From assembly GCA_015494725.1 (NCBI GenBank), contig WGAR01000010.1, positions 1-6,065 of the forward strand: 6,065 nt of DNA, in the 5' to 3' direction. The DNA comes from Thermodesulfobacteriaceae bacterium. Lineage in GTDB: Bacteria; Desulfobacterota; Thermodesulfobacteria; Thermodesulfobacteriales; Thermodesulfobacteriaceae. Below, piece by piece: positions 1 through 6,006 of this stretch. The position numbers and the translations under genes were made by a program. Positions within the stretch are counted from its first letter, which is position 1. Each line of letters begins with the position of its first letter. A model generated the notes under the pieces. That model ran no database searches. It saw only the letters and a list, made by a program, of their open reading frames with translations, and had not been told where the DNA came from.

Positions 1-2458
1 AAAAGTCCTCCTGCGCCTCCTCGGCCCGGGAAAGGGCCTTTTTCATCTCCGACCAGGAAACCCCCAGCTGCCGCGCCAGCTGGCGGAATTCCTCGCGCAG
101 GAGACCTCCCCCGGTGCCGAAATGAAAGACCGGGCTCAGGAGTTCGGCCCCATATTCCTCCATTCGTATGGAGGAAGGCAGGGCCCAGGGGAATCCCTGG
201 ACATAGGGACAGATCTTCCCGCTTTTCAGCTGCGGATGATCCGAGGGAAGATCGGTGATCTGGGGCACGAAGATGCGTTTCACTCCCTGGCGAAGGAGAT
301 CCAGCACATGCCCGTGGGCCAGCTTCACCGGGAAACAGGTCTCCGCAGCCACGATCTCGCACCCCAGCTTGATGAGTTCCTTGCTGGTGGGAGAGGAGAG
401 CACCACCCGAAAACCCAGTTCCTGAAACAGGGTCACGAAAAAGGGAAGTCTCTCCCAGAAGAAGAGGGTGCGCGGAATCCCTATCTCTCCCCGGGGGAAT
501 TCTCCCTCTTTGCGCCAGTAAGAAAGCAGGCGGGCCTCCCTTTCCCGCACCGGATTGGGTAGATCGGCCGGGGGCCTGCGATGCTCCACCTCGTAACGCT
601 CACAACGTCCTCCGTAATAGTAGGGCTGCTGCCCTTCTATGGAGACCTTGTGAATCTCGCAGCGGTTGGGGCAGGCCTTGCACTCGAAGGTGGAAATTTG
701 ATACCGGACCCGGCTGAGATCAAAACCCCGGAAGCGACTCTGGGTCCAGGTGCGTTCTTTTTTGGCCAGAAGGGCCACCCCCATGGCCCCGGTTACCTCG
801 TGATGGGGAGGTACGGTAATGGGCCGGCCGAGCACCTTTTCAAAGGCCGCCACCATACCCTGATTGAAGGCCGTAGCCCCCTGGAAGAAGATCTTGCGGC
901 CGACCTTGCGGTCCTCCACCACTTTATGAAGATAGTTGTAAACGATGGCGTAACAAAGCCCGGCGATGAGATCCTCTTTGGGAAGCCCCTGCTGTTGATA
1001 GTGCAAAAGATCCGATTGCATGAACACCGTGCAGCGTTCTCCCATCTCCAGAGGGGCCTGACTTTTGAGGGCCAGCTCCCCGAATTTCTCGATGGGTACC
1101 CCCAGACGCACCGCCTGTTCTTCCAGAAAAGAGCCCGTTCCGGCGGCACAGGCCTTGTTCATGGTAAAATCCACGATGGTTCCGCCTTCCAGCCGGATAT
1201 ATTTGGAATCCTGCCCCCCGATCTCGAAGATGGTATCCACCTCCGGATCCAGAAGGAGGGCTCCCAGGGCCTGAGCGGTAATCTCGTTCCGGATCACGTC
1301 TGCCCCCACGAAATCCCCCACCAGATAACGGCCGGAACCCGTGGTCCCCACCCCCAGGACCTCCACTCCGGAGGGAAGCTTCTCCGCCAGCCGCTGAAGG
1401 CCCTCCTTTACACTCTCCAGCGGTTTTCCGTGATGGAGCATGTAGATCTTGGCTACCAGATGTCCCTCCTCGTCCAGAGCCACCAGTTTGGTACTCACCG
1501 ACCCCACATCTATTCCCAGATAGATCCGCCGGGCCTGGCCCCGGGGGGATTCGGCGGGAAGATATTGCGAACGAAAGGGGGTAAGCGGAGGGAAACGCTT
1601 GGGAGCGGGTTTCCGCTCCCGGAGATAGGCCCGCAGGATCTCCGCTCCCCGATAGGGAGAGGCCGCCTTTCCGTCCAGCCCGTAAAGGGCCGCACCGATG
1701 GCCCCCATAATCCCGTGATATTCGGGGATGATGAGTTCCTCCTCGGAGAGACCGAACACCTCCCGGATCGCCCGGCGCACCCCCAGATTGGCCGCTACGC
1801 CCCCCTGAAAGACCACCGGAGGTTCCACCTTCCGTCCTTTGGCCAGGTTACTCTTGAGGTTGCGCACAATGGCGAAACACAACCCGGCGATGATCTCGTG
1901 ATCCGGTACCGCGGCCTGCTGGAGATGAATCATGTCCGACTTGGCGAACACCGTGCAGCGCCCGGCAATGCGCGGAATATTCTCCGCCTTAAGGGCCAGA
2001 CGGCTGAACTCCTCAATGGAATACCCCAGACGGGCCGCCTGCTGTTCTAAGAAAGCCCCCGTCCCCGCGGCACACAGGGTGTTCAGAGCAAAATCCCCGA
2101 TCCGAAAACGTCCTTCTTCGTGCTTGATGAAGATGAGCTTGGAATCCTCTCCCCCGATATCTATGATGGTCCGGGCCTCGGGATGAAAATGCTCCACCGC
2201 CCGGGCGTGGGCCATGACTTCGTTGACAAAAGCCACCCCCAGAATCTGGGAAATAAATTTCCCGGCGGTCCCGGTACAGGTGATTCCGGTGAGTTCCGAA
2301 CCGAAACGTTCCTCCACTTCCGAAAGCAGTCTTTCGGCGGTCTCCACCGGTTGACCGTGGGTCTTCTGATAAACCCTGTGGATCAGATGACGATCTTGGT
2401 CCAGCACAGCCACCTTGGCTGTACCTGAACCTACATCCAAACCCACGTAAAAACCCAT
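1..2458 (-). CDS. Giant tandem-domain 2-hydroxyacyl-CoA dehydratase activase-like protein (two BadF/BadG/HgdC domains + DUF2229-like region), 3' end outside window
   Basis: An open minus-strand frame runs 819 codons from ATG at 2458 to the window edge with no stop. Residues about 1-260 and 312-566 are two complete HgdC/BadF-type (ASKHA fold) ATPase domains. Each has a phosphate-binding GxDVGS loop (G6-S11; G315-S320), a GG(E/Q)DSK motif (D100-K107; E412-K419), a CAAGTG motif (C129; C437) and a second RCTVF cysteine (C168; C476). The cysteines are 39 residues apart in both copies, as in HgdC of Acidaminococcus. In that family two subunits each give two cysteines to one bridging [4Fe-4S] cluster, and ATP hydrolysis drives a low-potential electron into a dehydratase or reductase. 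After a linker come CxxCxxxC (C593, C596, C600) and C619, then a DUF2229-like region with ETCFPVK (C708) and KICPYVQG (C750). Family members of this layout usually exceed 1,300 residues, so much of the protein is missing here. The start is supported by GGAGG at 2465-2469, six bases upstream. Likely cytoplasmic and oxygen-sensitive. The substrate is unknown. Confidence 0.93.
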   Translation of the reverse strand, partial: MGFYVGLDVGSGTAKVAVLDQDRHLIHRVYQKTHGQPVETAERLLSEVEERFGSELTGITCTGTAGKFISQILGVAFVNEVMAHARAVEHFHPEARTIIDIGGEDSKLIFIKHEEGRFRIGDFALNTLCAAGTGAFLEQQAARLGYSIEEFSRLALKAENIPRIAGRCTVFAKSDMIHLQQAAVPDHEIIAGLCFAIVRNLKSNLAKGRKVEPPVVFQGGVAANLGVRRAIREVFGLSEEELIIPEYHGIMGAIGAALYGLDGKAASPYRGAEILRAYLRERKPAPKRFPPLTPFRSQYLPAESPRGQARRIYLGIDVGSVSTKLVALDEEGHLVAKIYMLHHGKPLESVKEGLQRLAEKLPSGVEVLGVGTTGSGRYLVGDFVGADVIRNEITAQALGALLLDPEVDTIFEIGGQDSKYIRLEGGTIVDFTMNKACAAGTGSFLEEQAVRLGVPIEKFGELALKSQAPLEMGERCTVFMQSDLLHYQQQGLPKEDLIAGLCYAIVYNYLHKVVEDRKVGRKIFFQGATAFNQGMVAAFEKVLGRPITVPPHHEVTGAMGVALLAKKERTWTQSRFRGFDLSRVRYQISTFECKACPNRCEIHKVSIEGQQPYYYGGRCERYEVEHRRPPADLPNPVREREARLLSYWRKEGEFPRGEIGIPRTLFFWERLPFFVTLFQELGFRVVLSSPTSKELIKLGCEIVAAETCFPVKLAHGHVLDLLRQGVKRIFVPQITDLPSDHPQLKSGKICPYVQGFPWALPSSIRMEEYGAELLSPVFHFGTGGGLLREEFRQLARQLGVSWSEMKKALSRAEEAQEDF

Positions 2459-2464
2459 GAGACC

Positions 2465-2469
2465 CCTCC
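2465..2469 (-). promoter_or_regulatory. Ribosome binding site of the activase gene
   Basis: On the minus strand GGAGG lies six bases before the ATG at 2458, inside a longer purine-rich run (about 2463-2475). It fixes the start. Another ATG upstream, near 2481, is out of frame with the gene. Confidence 0.75.
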
Positions 2470-2489
2470 CCTTCTTTCCATGGGATTGC

Positions 2490-2512
2490 TAGAACCTTTC
2501 CGGGTCGTTCTA
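2490..2512 (-). repeat. Inverted repeat at the end of the kinase gene
   Basis: TAGAAC (2490-2495) and GTTCTA (2507-2512) form a perfect 6-base inverted repeat around an 11-base centre. It begins exactly at the kinase stop codon (TAG, 2510-2512). No T-run follows, so it is not a convincing intrinsic terminator. It could be a weak mRNA stem in the gap between the two genes, or chance. Confidence 0.3.
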
Positions 2513-3145
2513 TCTAAAGGTAGTTTTAAAAGATTCCTCCGACAAGATTTGAAGGAGTTTTCGGTAAAGGTCTTCTCCCCGATCCTCCGCGGAAACCCGA
2601 AGGGTTAACACGGATATTCCCCGGGCCCGGTAAAAATCTTTGAGGGGCAGGGTGCGTTTTTGGTACCATTCCAGCTTCCGGAGGATCAATTCCTCGGTAT
2701 CGTCCTCGCGCTGACGCCGGTCGCCGGCCGGATCCCGGGCCAACCGCTCCCTCAGGGTATTCTCGTCCACGGCGAGCTCCACCGCCAGCCGCAGATCCAC
2801 CCTGGTTAAAAGATCCCGGGCCTGTCCTTCGTGACGGGGAAGACCGTTAAGAAGAAGGAGATCCTCTGCCCGGGCCCCCTTCCGCCCCAGAAAGGCCTTC
2901 AGGATCTTTTCCGCCAGATAGAAGTGTTCATTCTCCAGGAGCAATCCTTCGGAAAGCACCCGCCGGATGAAATCTACCTCTTCGGGGGTAATCTCCGGAG
3001 GCACCTGCCCCTGAGCGATACGTCTCAGTTCGGCTCCGAAATCGAAGTGCCACACCCGGAAGCCGTAAAGACCGCGTCGCTCCAGGATTTCGCCCAGAGG
3101 GGTCTTACCGGCTCCGGTAGGACCTAAAAGATGAAGGGCTTTCAT
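2510..3145 (-). CDS. Divergent nucleoside monophosphate kinase (adenylate kinase fold)
   Basis: This 211-residue protein has the adenylate-kinase-family plan: a Walker A loop GPTGAGKT at residues 8-15, a NMP-binding segment at about 33-42, NLGPRxxGQ-like NGLPRHEGQ at 100-108 (family DGFPRxxxQ), and a short LID ending in REDD (146-149) followed by an Arg-bearing helix (R156) and YxxxTxPL (161-168). The family transfers the ATP gamma-phosphate to a nucleoside monophosphate in the cytoplasm. The LID has no cysteines, so it is the short, zinc-free type. The usual STGDLLR of the NMP site is replaced by HFDFGAELR, so preference for AMP is not assured; I therefore give no adk symbol. Its ATG (3145-3143) overlaps the ftsY stop as ATGA, and no good ribosome binding site precedes it, which points to translational coupling with ftsY. 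Stop TAG is at 2510-2512. Confidence 0.88.
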   Translation of the reverse strand: MKALHLLGPTGAGKTPLGEILERRGLYGFRVWHFDFGAELRRIAQGQVPPEITPEEVDFIRRVLSEGLLLENEHFYLAEKILKAFLGRKGARAEDLLLLNGLPRHEGQARDLLTRVDLRLAVELAVDENTLRERLARDPAGDRRQREDDTEELILRKLEWYQKRTLPLKDFYRARGISVLTLRVSAEDRGEDLYRKLLQILSEESFKTTFR

Positions 3146-4236
3146 GGCATAAGGGCCTGGACAAAAGCCCGGGGTTCAAAGGGTGCGAGATCCTCCATCT
3201 TCTCCCCCAGCCCCACAAAGCGGATGGGGAGGCGGAAAAGATGGGCCACGGTAATGGCGATCCCTCCCTTGGCGGTCCCGTCCATCTTGGTAAGGATGAG
3301 GGAATCCAGGCGTACCGCCTGTCCGAAGAGCTTGGCCTGACTCACCGCGTTCTGGCCGGTGGTGGCATCCAGGACCAGGATATTCTCGTGCGGTGCCTCC
3401 GGGATCACCTTTCCGGCCACCCGGACCATCTTTTTAAGTTCCTCCATGAGATTGTATTTAGTGTGGAGACGACCGGCGGTATCCACCAGGACCACATCCA
3501 CTCCCCGGGCCTTGGCGGCCTCAAGCCCCTGATAGACCACCGCCCCGGGGTCAGCTCCCTGGGCCTGGCGAATCACCTCGAACCCCACCCGCTCCCCCCA
3601 GGTCACCAGCTGTTCTATGGCCGCGGCCCGAAAGGTATCCGCCGCCACGGCCAGAACGGAAAAACCCCGTTCCTTAAGGTGCCAGGCCACCTTGGCCAGG
3701 GTGGTGGTCTTGCCCACACCGTTTACCCCGATGAAAAAGACCACCGCCGGAGAGGCCTCGGGGGGGAAGGGAGGGGTGGGGAGATCGAGCATGCGCAGGA
3801 TCTCTTCCCGAAGACTCCGTTTGAGTTCGCTCACCTTCAGGGGCTCGCCCAGGAGAAGCTTCCGGCGCGAAGGCTCCAGCAGACGATTCACCGTTTCGAT
3901 ACCTATATCCGCGGTGATGAGTAGTTCCTCGAGTTCCTCGAGAAAGGCCTGATCCACCAGACGGTCCACCTCAAAAAGCTCGGCCAGGCCTTCCTTGAGA
4001 CGCTCGCGGGTCTTAGTAAGTCCCTTCTTAAACCTGTCCCAGAGCTTCTTTTCCTCGGCCGCTTCTTCCGCCGGCTGGACCCCGGATTCGGCCGGAGGGG
4101 GGGTAAGCGGTGAGGTTTCCGGCGGCGGGGACTCCCTCGAGGGAGATTCCTGTATCGGGGTCTCCGGAGAGGTACCCTCCGCCGAAGGAATCTCCTCGGT
4201 CTTTTTCTTAAATTTGCGCCTAAACCACTTGAGCAT
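3142..4236 (-). CDS. ftsY: Signal recognition particle receptor FtsY
   Basis: FtsY is the SRP receptor GTPase. It docks ribosome-SRP complexes at the inner membrane, pairs with Ffh, and hands nascent membrane proteins to SecYEG. The 364-residue product begins with a basic amphipathic stretch (MLKWFRRKFKKK, 1-12) typical of membrane targeting. An acidic, Pro/Ser/Glu-rich A-domain linker follows (about 13-62), then the N domain helices (about 63-160) and the G domain. All GTPase motifs are present: G1 GVNGVGKTT (170-178), G2 DTFRAAA (200-206), G3 DTAGR (252-256), G4 TKMDG (316-320) and G5 GLGEK (342-346), with the family C-terminus EDLAPFEPRAFVQAL. The start at 4236 is backed by GAGGA six bases upstream and a promoter in the divergent gap. 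The stop overlaps the next gene's ATG, so ftsY heads the operon. Nothing essential is missing. Confidence 0.98.
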   Translation of the reverse strand: MLKWFRRKFKKKTEEIPSAEGTSPETPIQESPSRESPPPETSPLTPPPAESGVQPAEEAAEEKKLWDRFKKGLTKTRERLKEGLAELFEVDRLVDQAFLEELEELLITADIGIETVNRLLEPSRRKLLLGEPLKVSELKRSLREEILRMLDLPTPPFPPEASPAVVFFIGVNGVGKTTTLAKVAWHLKERGFSVLAVAADTFRAAAIEQLVTWGERVGFEVIRQAQGADPGAVVYQGLEAAKARGVDVVLVDTAGRLHTKYNLMEELKKMVRVAGKVIPEAPHENILVLDATTGQNAVSQAKLFGQAVRLDSLILTKMDGTAKGGIAITVAHLFRLPIRFVGLGEKMEDLAPFEPRAFVQALMP

Positions 4237-4242
4237 GCAGAA

Positions 4243-4247
4243 TCCTC
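4243..4247 (-). promoter_or_regulatory. Ribosome binding site of ftsY
   Basis: GAGGA on the minus strand, six bases before the ftsY ATG at 4236. It supports that start, which also gives the expected basic N-terminus. Confidence 0.7.
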
Positions 4248-4268
4248 GCGCTAAAAGTTGGTTTCATA

Positions 4269-4297
4269 ACTTTATTACCTCTCCGGGTCGGTGGCAA
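4269..4297 (-). promoter_or_regulatory. Candidate sigma70 promoter of the ftsY operon
   Basis: On the minus strand TTGCCA (4292-4297, five of six matches to TTGACA) is followed after exactly 17 bases by TAAAGT (4269-4274, four of six matches to TATAAT). Transcription would begin near 4262 and leave a leader of about 26 bases containing the ribosome binding site. Seen by eye only. Confidence 0.55.
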
Positions 4298-4305
4298 GAA
4301 AGGCC

Positions 4306-4321
4306 CTCCAGGGGCTTGGAG
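4306..4321. repeat. Short inverted repeat in the divergent promoter region
   Basis: CTCCA (4306-4310) and TGGAG (4317-4321) are a perfect 5-base inverted repeat around six bases. The right arm overlaps the candidate -35 box for ilvE, and the element sits just upstream of the ftsY -35. It could be an operator, but an arm this short is easily chance. Confidence 0.2.
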
Positions 4322-4344
4322 AGAGGAGATTTTAGGGGTAAATA
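4316..4344 (+). promoter_or_regulatory. Weak candidate promoter of ilvE
   Basis: TTGGAG (4316-4321) and TAAATA (4339-4344) are separated by 17 bases and lie 20 bases before the ilvE ATG. Each box matches the sigma70 consensus at only three of six positions, so the call rests mostly on spacing and place. The leader would be about 13 bases. Confidence 0.3.
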
Positions 4345-4353
4345 AAGACGGAC

Positions 4354-4358
4354 GAGGG
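4354..4358 (+). promoter_or_regulatory. Ribosome binding site of ilvE
   Basis: GAGGG five bases before the ATG at 4364; it agrees with the N-terminus expected for the family. Confidence 0.6.
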
Positions 4359-4363
4359 CTAAG

Positions 4364-5437
4364 ATGGACCTAGAACTAAAACTCCTACCTGCGGAGAAGC
4401 GACGGCCGGTTCCGGAGCTCAAAAATCTGGTCTTCGGCCGCCTCTTTACCGATCACATGTTTGTAATGGAGTACGATTGTGAAAGAAAGTGGCATGCGGC
4501 CCGGATCGAACCCTATGCCCCCATCAGTCTGGACCCGGCAGCCATCGTTTTGCATTACGCTCAAACCATCTTCGAGGGGCTCAAGGCCTACTGGGGGGTG
4601 GATGGAAGGATCCGCCTTTTTCGGCCCTGGGAAAACATGCAGCGTCTCAACCGGGGAGCCGAACGCATGTGCATGCCCCGGGTGGACGAGGAATTTGTCC
4701 TTTCAGCCATAAAGAAACTGGTCTGGATAGATCGGGCCTGGATCCCCCGGGAAAAAGGGGCCGCTCTCTATATCCGTCCTTTCATGTTTGGTACCGAACC
4801 CTCTCTGGGGGTCAAACCCAGCCATACCTATCTTTTCATGGTTATCCTCTCCCCGGTAAGTTCCTATTATCAGGAAGGGTTCAATCCGGTAAAGATTTAC
4901 GTCACCGACGAATTCGTGCGGGCTGCTCCCGGAGGAACCGGAGAGGTAAAGGCCGGAGGCAACTACGCCGCCAGTCTCAAAGCCGCTGAAGTGGCCAAAA
5001 AGAAGGGCTATACCCAGGTTCTCTGGCTGGACGCTGTGGAACGGCGGTATGTAGAGGAAGTGGGAACCATGAATATCTTCTTTTATTTCGACGACGAACT
5101 GGTTACCCCGGCCCTTTCCGGAAGCATTCTCCCCGGAATCACCCGGGACTCGGTCCTCCAACTGGCTCGCCACTGGGGGCTCCGGGTTTCGGAAAGGCGC
5201 ATAAGTATCGATGAGGTGATCGAGGGTATCGAGACCGGAAGGTTGAGAGAGTGTTTCGGGACCGGCACCGCAGCGGTAATCTCCCCGGTAGGGGCCCTTT
5301 ACTACCGGGGGAAGGAGTACCTAATAAATCAGGGGCAAACCGGCCCCCTGGCCCAGAAGCTATTCGACGAACTTACCGCCATTCAATACGGAGAAAAGGA
5401 AGATCCCTTCGGCTGGGTTACCCTGGTAGAAGGCTAA
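4364..5437 (+). CDS. ilvE: Branched-chain amino acid aminotransferase (class IV, IlvE type II)
   Basis: This PLP enzyme swaps the amino group between glutamate/2-oxoglutarate and Leu, Ile or Val: the last step of branched-chain synthesis, or the first of their breakdown, in the cytoplasm. The 357-residue length fits the type II (mammalian-like) subfamily. Visible landmarks are HYAQTIFEGLKAY (64-76), LFRPWENMQRLNRGAERM (85-102), YIRPFMFGTEPSLGV (136-150), the PLP lysine K196 in GEVKAGGNYAAS (193-204), EEVGTMNIFF (231-240) with E232 expected to contact the pyridine nitrogen, LPGITRDSV (256-264) and FGTGTAAVISPVG (298-310). The redox CxxC of human BCAT is absent. The start follows GAGGG (4354-4358) by five bases. 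It is transcribed away from ftsY and runs into the convergent TPR gene, overlapping its stop by four bases. No other branched-chain pathway gene is in the window. Confidence 0.96.
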   Translation: MDLELKLLPAEKRRPVPELKNLVFGRLFTDHMFVMEYDCERKWHAARIEPYAPISLDPAAIVLHYAQTIFEGLKAYWGVDGRIRLFRPWENMQRLNRGAERMCMPRVDEEFVLSAIKKLVWIDRAWIPREKGAALYIRPFMFGTEPSLGVKPSHTYLFMVILSPVSSYYQEGFNPVKIYVTDEFVRAAPGGTGEVKAGGNYAASLKAAEVAKKKGYTQVLWLDAVERRYVEEVGTMNIFFYFDDELVTPALSGSILPGITRDSVLQLARHWGLRVSERRISIDEVIEGIETGRLRECFGTGTAAVISPVGALYYRGKEYLINQGQTGPLAQKLFDELTAIQYGEKEDPFGWVTLVEG

Positions 5438-5910
5438 AAATCCACGATCTTTCGGGCCTTGGCCAGTTCCCGTTGCACAGCCGCGGCTTTATCCAGATCG
5501 AAATCGGCCAGTTCCTCCTCTCCCAGATCCCGATATACCTGACTGCGCGCCATAAAGGCCGCAGCATACATGGGTTCGAGGTCTATGGCTCGGTTGAAAA
5601 ACTCCAGGGCCCTTTCCAGAAGCCCTCTCTTATCTTCCTCCTGCTGCGCCAGCTGACTGCGTCGATAAAAGATCTGACCCATGCGAAAATAAAGCCGGGG
5701 ATTTTCGGGGGCCAGATCCAGGGCCTTGTTGAGATCGGCCTCGGCTTCATCCAGACGTTCCAGTTGCAGATAGGCCGCAGCCCGGGCCTGATAGGCCTTG
5801 GCCATGCCGGGATCGGCTTCAATGGCCCGGGTAAGCCATTCGATGGCCTCGGTGAACTGTTTTTTGAGCAGGAGAAAAGCTCCTTCTTCGAAAAGCTCCT
5901 CCGGGGTCAT
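5434..5910 (-). CDS. Small tetratricopeptide-repeat (TPR) protein
   Basis: A 158-residue soluble protein made almost wholly of TPR helix pairs, a fold that serves as a protein-protein scaffold. By position: repeat 1 about 3-36 (ending AIEADPG), repeat 2 about 37-70 (AYQARAAAYLQLERLDEAEADL, ending ALDLAPEN), repeat 3 about 71-114 with a charged insert QLAQQEEDKRG at 86-96, repeat 4 about 115-148. There is no signal peptide, membrane segment or catalytic domain, so the partner cannot be named. The frame is open up to a TTG at 5967 (177 residues). I choose the ATG at 5910 because GGAGG stands five bases before it, the first TPR helix begins just after it, and a candidate promoter occupies the extra stretch. 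Its TAG stop overlaps the convergent ilvE stop. Function is unknown. Confidence 0.88.
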   Translation of the reverse strand: MTPEELFEEGAFLLLKKQFTEAIEWLTRAIEADPGMAKAYQARAAAYLQLERLDEAEADLNKALDLAPENPRLYFRMGQIFYRRSQLAQQEEDKRGLLERALEFFNRAIDLEPMYAAAFMARSQVYRDLGEEELADFDLDKAAAVQRELAKARKIVDF

Positions 5911-5915
5911 ACCGA

Positions 5916-5920
5916 CCTCC
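5916..5920 (-). promoter_or_regulatory. Ribosome binding site deciding the TPR gene start
   Basis: GGAGG on the minus strand, five bases before the ATG at 5910. The alternative TTG at 5967 has no comparable site upstream, so this element decides the start. Confidence 0.7.
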
Positions 5921-5930
5921 GCCCAAAGAT

Positions 5931-5966
5931 TTTTCCACAGAATATCCTCTCCTGTGGCTTTCCACA
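5931..5966 (+). repeat. Two DnaA-box-like repeats and an overlapping inverted repeat
   Basis: TTTTCCACA (5931-5939) matches the relaxed DnaA-box consensus TTWTNCACA. CTTTCCACA (5958-5966) differs from it at one base; the shared 8-mer TTTCCACA recurs at a 27-base offset. TGTGG (5953-5957) and CCACA (5962-5966) also make a perfect inverted repeat around four bases. The sites flank or overlap the candidate TPR promoter and could be regulator binding sites. Two copies are too few to propose a replication origin. Confidence 0.3.
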
Positions 5967-5967
5967 A
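5939..5967 (-). promoter_or_regulatory. Candidate promoter of the TPR gene
   Basis: On the minus strand TTGTGG (5962-5967, three of six) and TATTCT (5939-5944, four of six) are 17 bases apart. Transcription would start near 5932, giving a leader of about 22 bases before the ATG at 5910. This fits the shorter gene model. Weak -35 box. Confidence 0.35.
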
Positions 5968-6006
5968 GCTTGAGTTTTACCGATCTTTAGGTAAGTTTGG
6001 AAATAA

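Noticed and set aside
581..2050. A 489-codon open frame on the plus strand, opposite the activase gene
   Set aside because: The minus strand encodes an unmistakable two-domain activase over the same bases with all motifs intact. The plus-strand translation is rich in His, Pro and Gly and shows no domain; it is a codon-bias shadow in GC-rich DNA. The plus-strand frame at 122-562 is rejected for the same reason.
3241..3924. A 227-codon plus-strand open frame opposite ftsY
   Set aside because: It lies wholly antisense to the conserved FtsY GTPase domain, has low-complexity His/Gly/Pro composition and no recognisable domain.
3900..3950. Small direct repeat of gagttcctc in ftsY (around 3922-3940)
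   Set aside because: It encodes the EELEEL helix of the FtsY N domain; the repetition follows from the protein sequence.
5911..5967. Longer TPR protein starting at TTG 5967 (19 extra residues)
   Set aside because: TTG is a rare start, no ribosome binding site precedes it, and the stretch holds a candidate promoter and the strong GGAGG used by the ATG at 5910.
5251..5973. A 240-codon plus-strand open frame overlapping the end of ilvE and the TPR gene
   Set aside because: It overlaps the conserved C-terminus of IlvE in another frame and is antisense to clear TPR repeats; no ribosome binding site or domain supports it.
5970..5997. Promoter for the tRNA (TTGAGT and TAAGTT)
   Set aside because: Spacing would be 16 bases with a poor -10 box, and transcription would begin almost at the first tRNA base; too weak to list as a feature.
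5931..6006. Replication origin suggested by DnaA-like boxes
   Set aside because: Only two boxes, one imperfect, no AT-rich unwinding region and no dnaA/dnaN neighbours.
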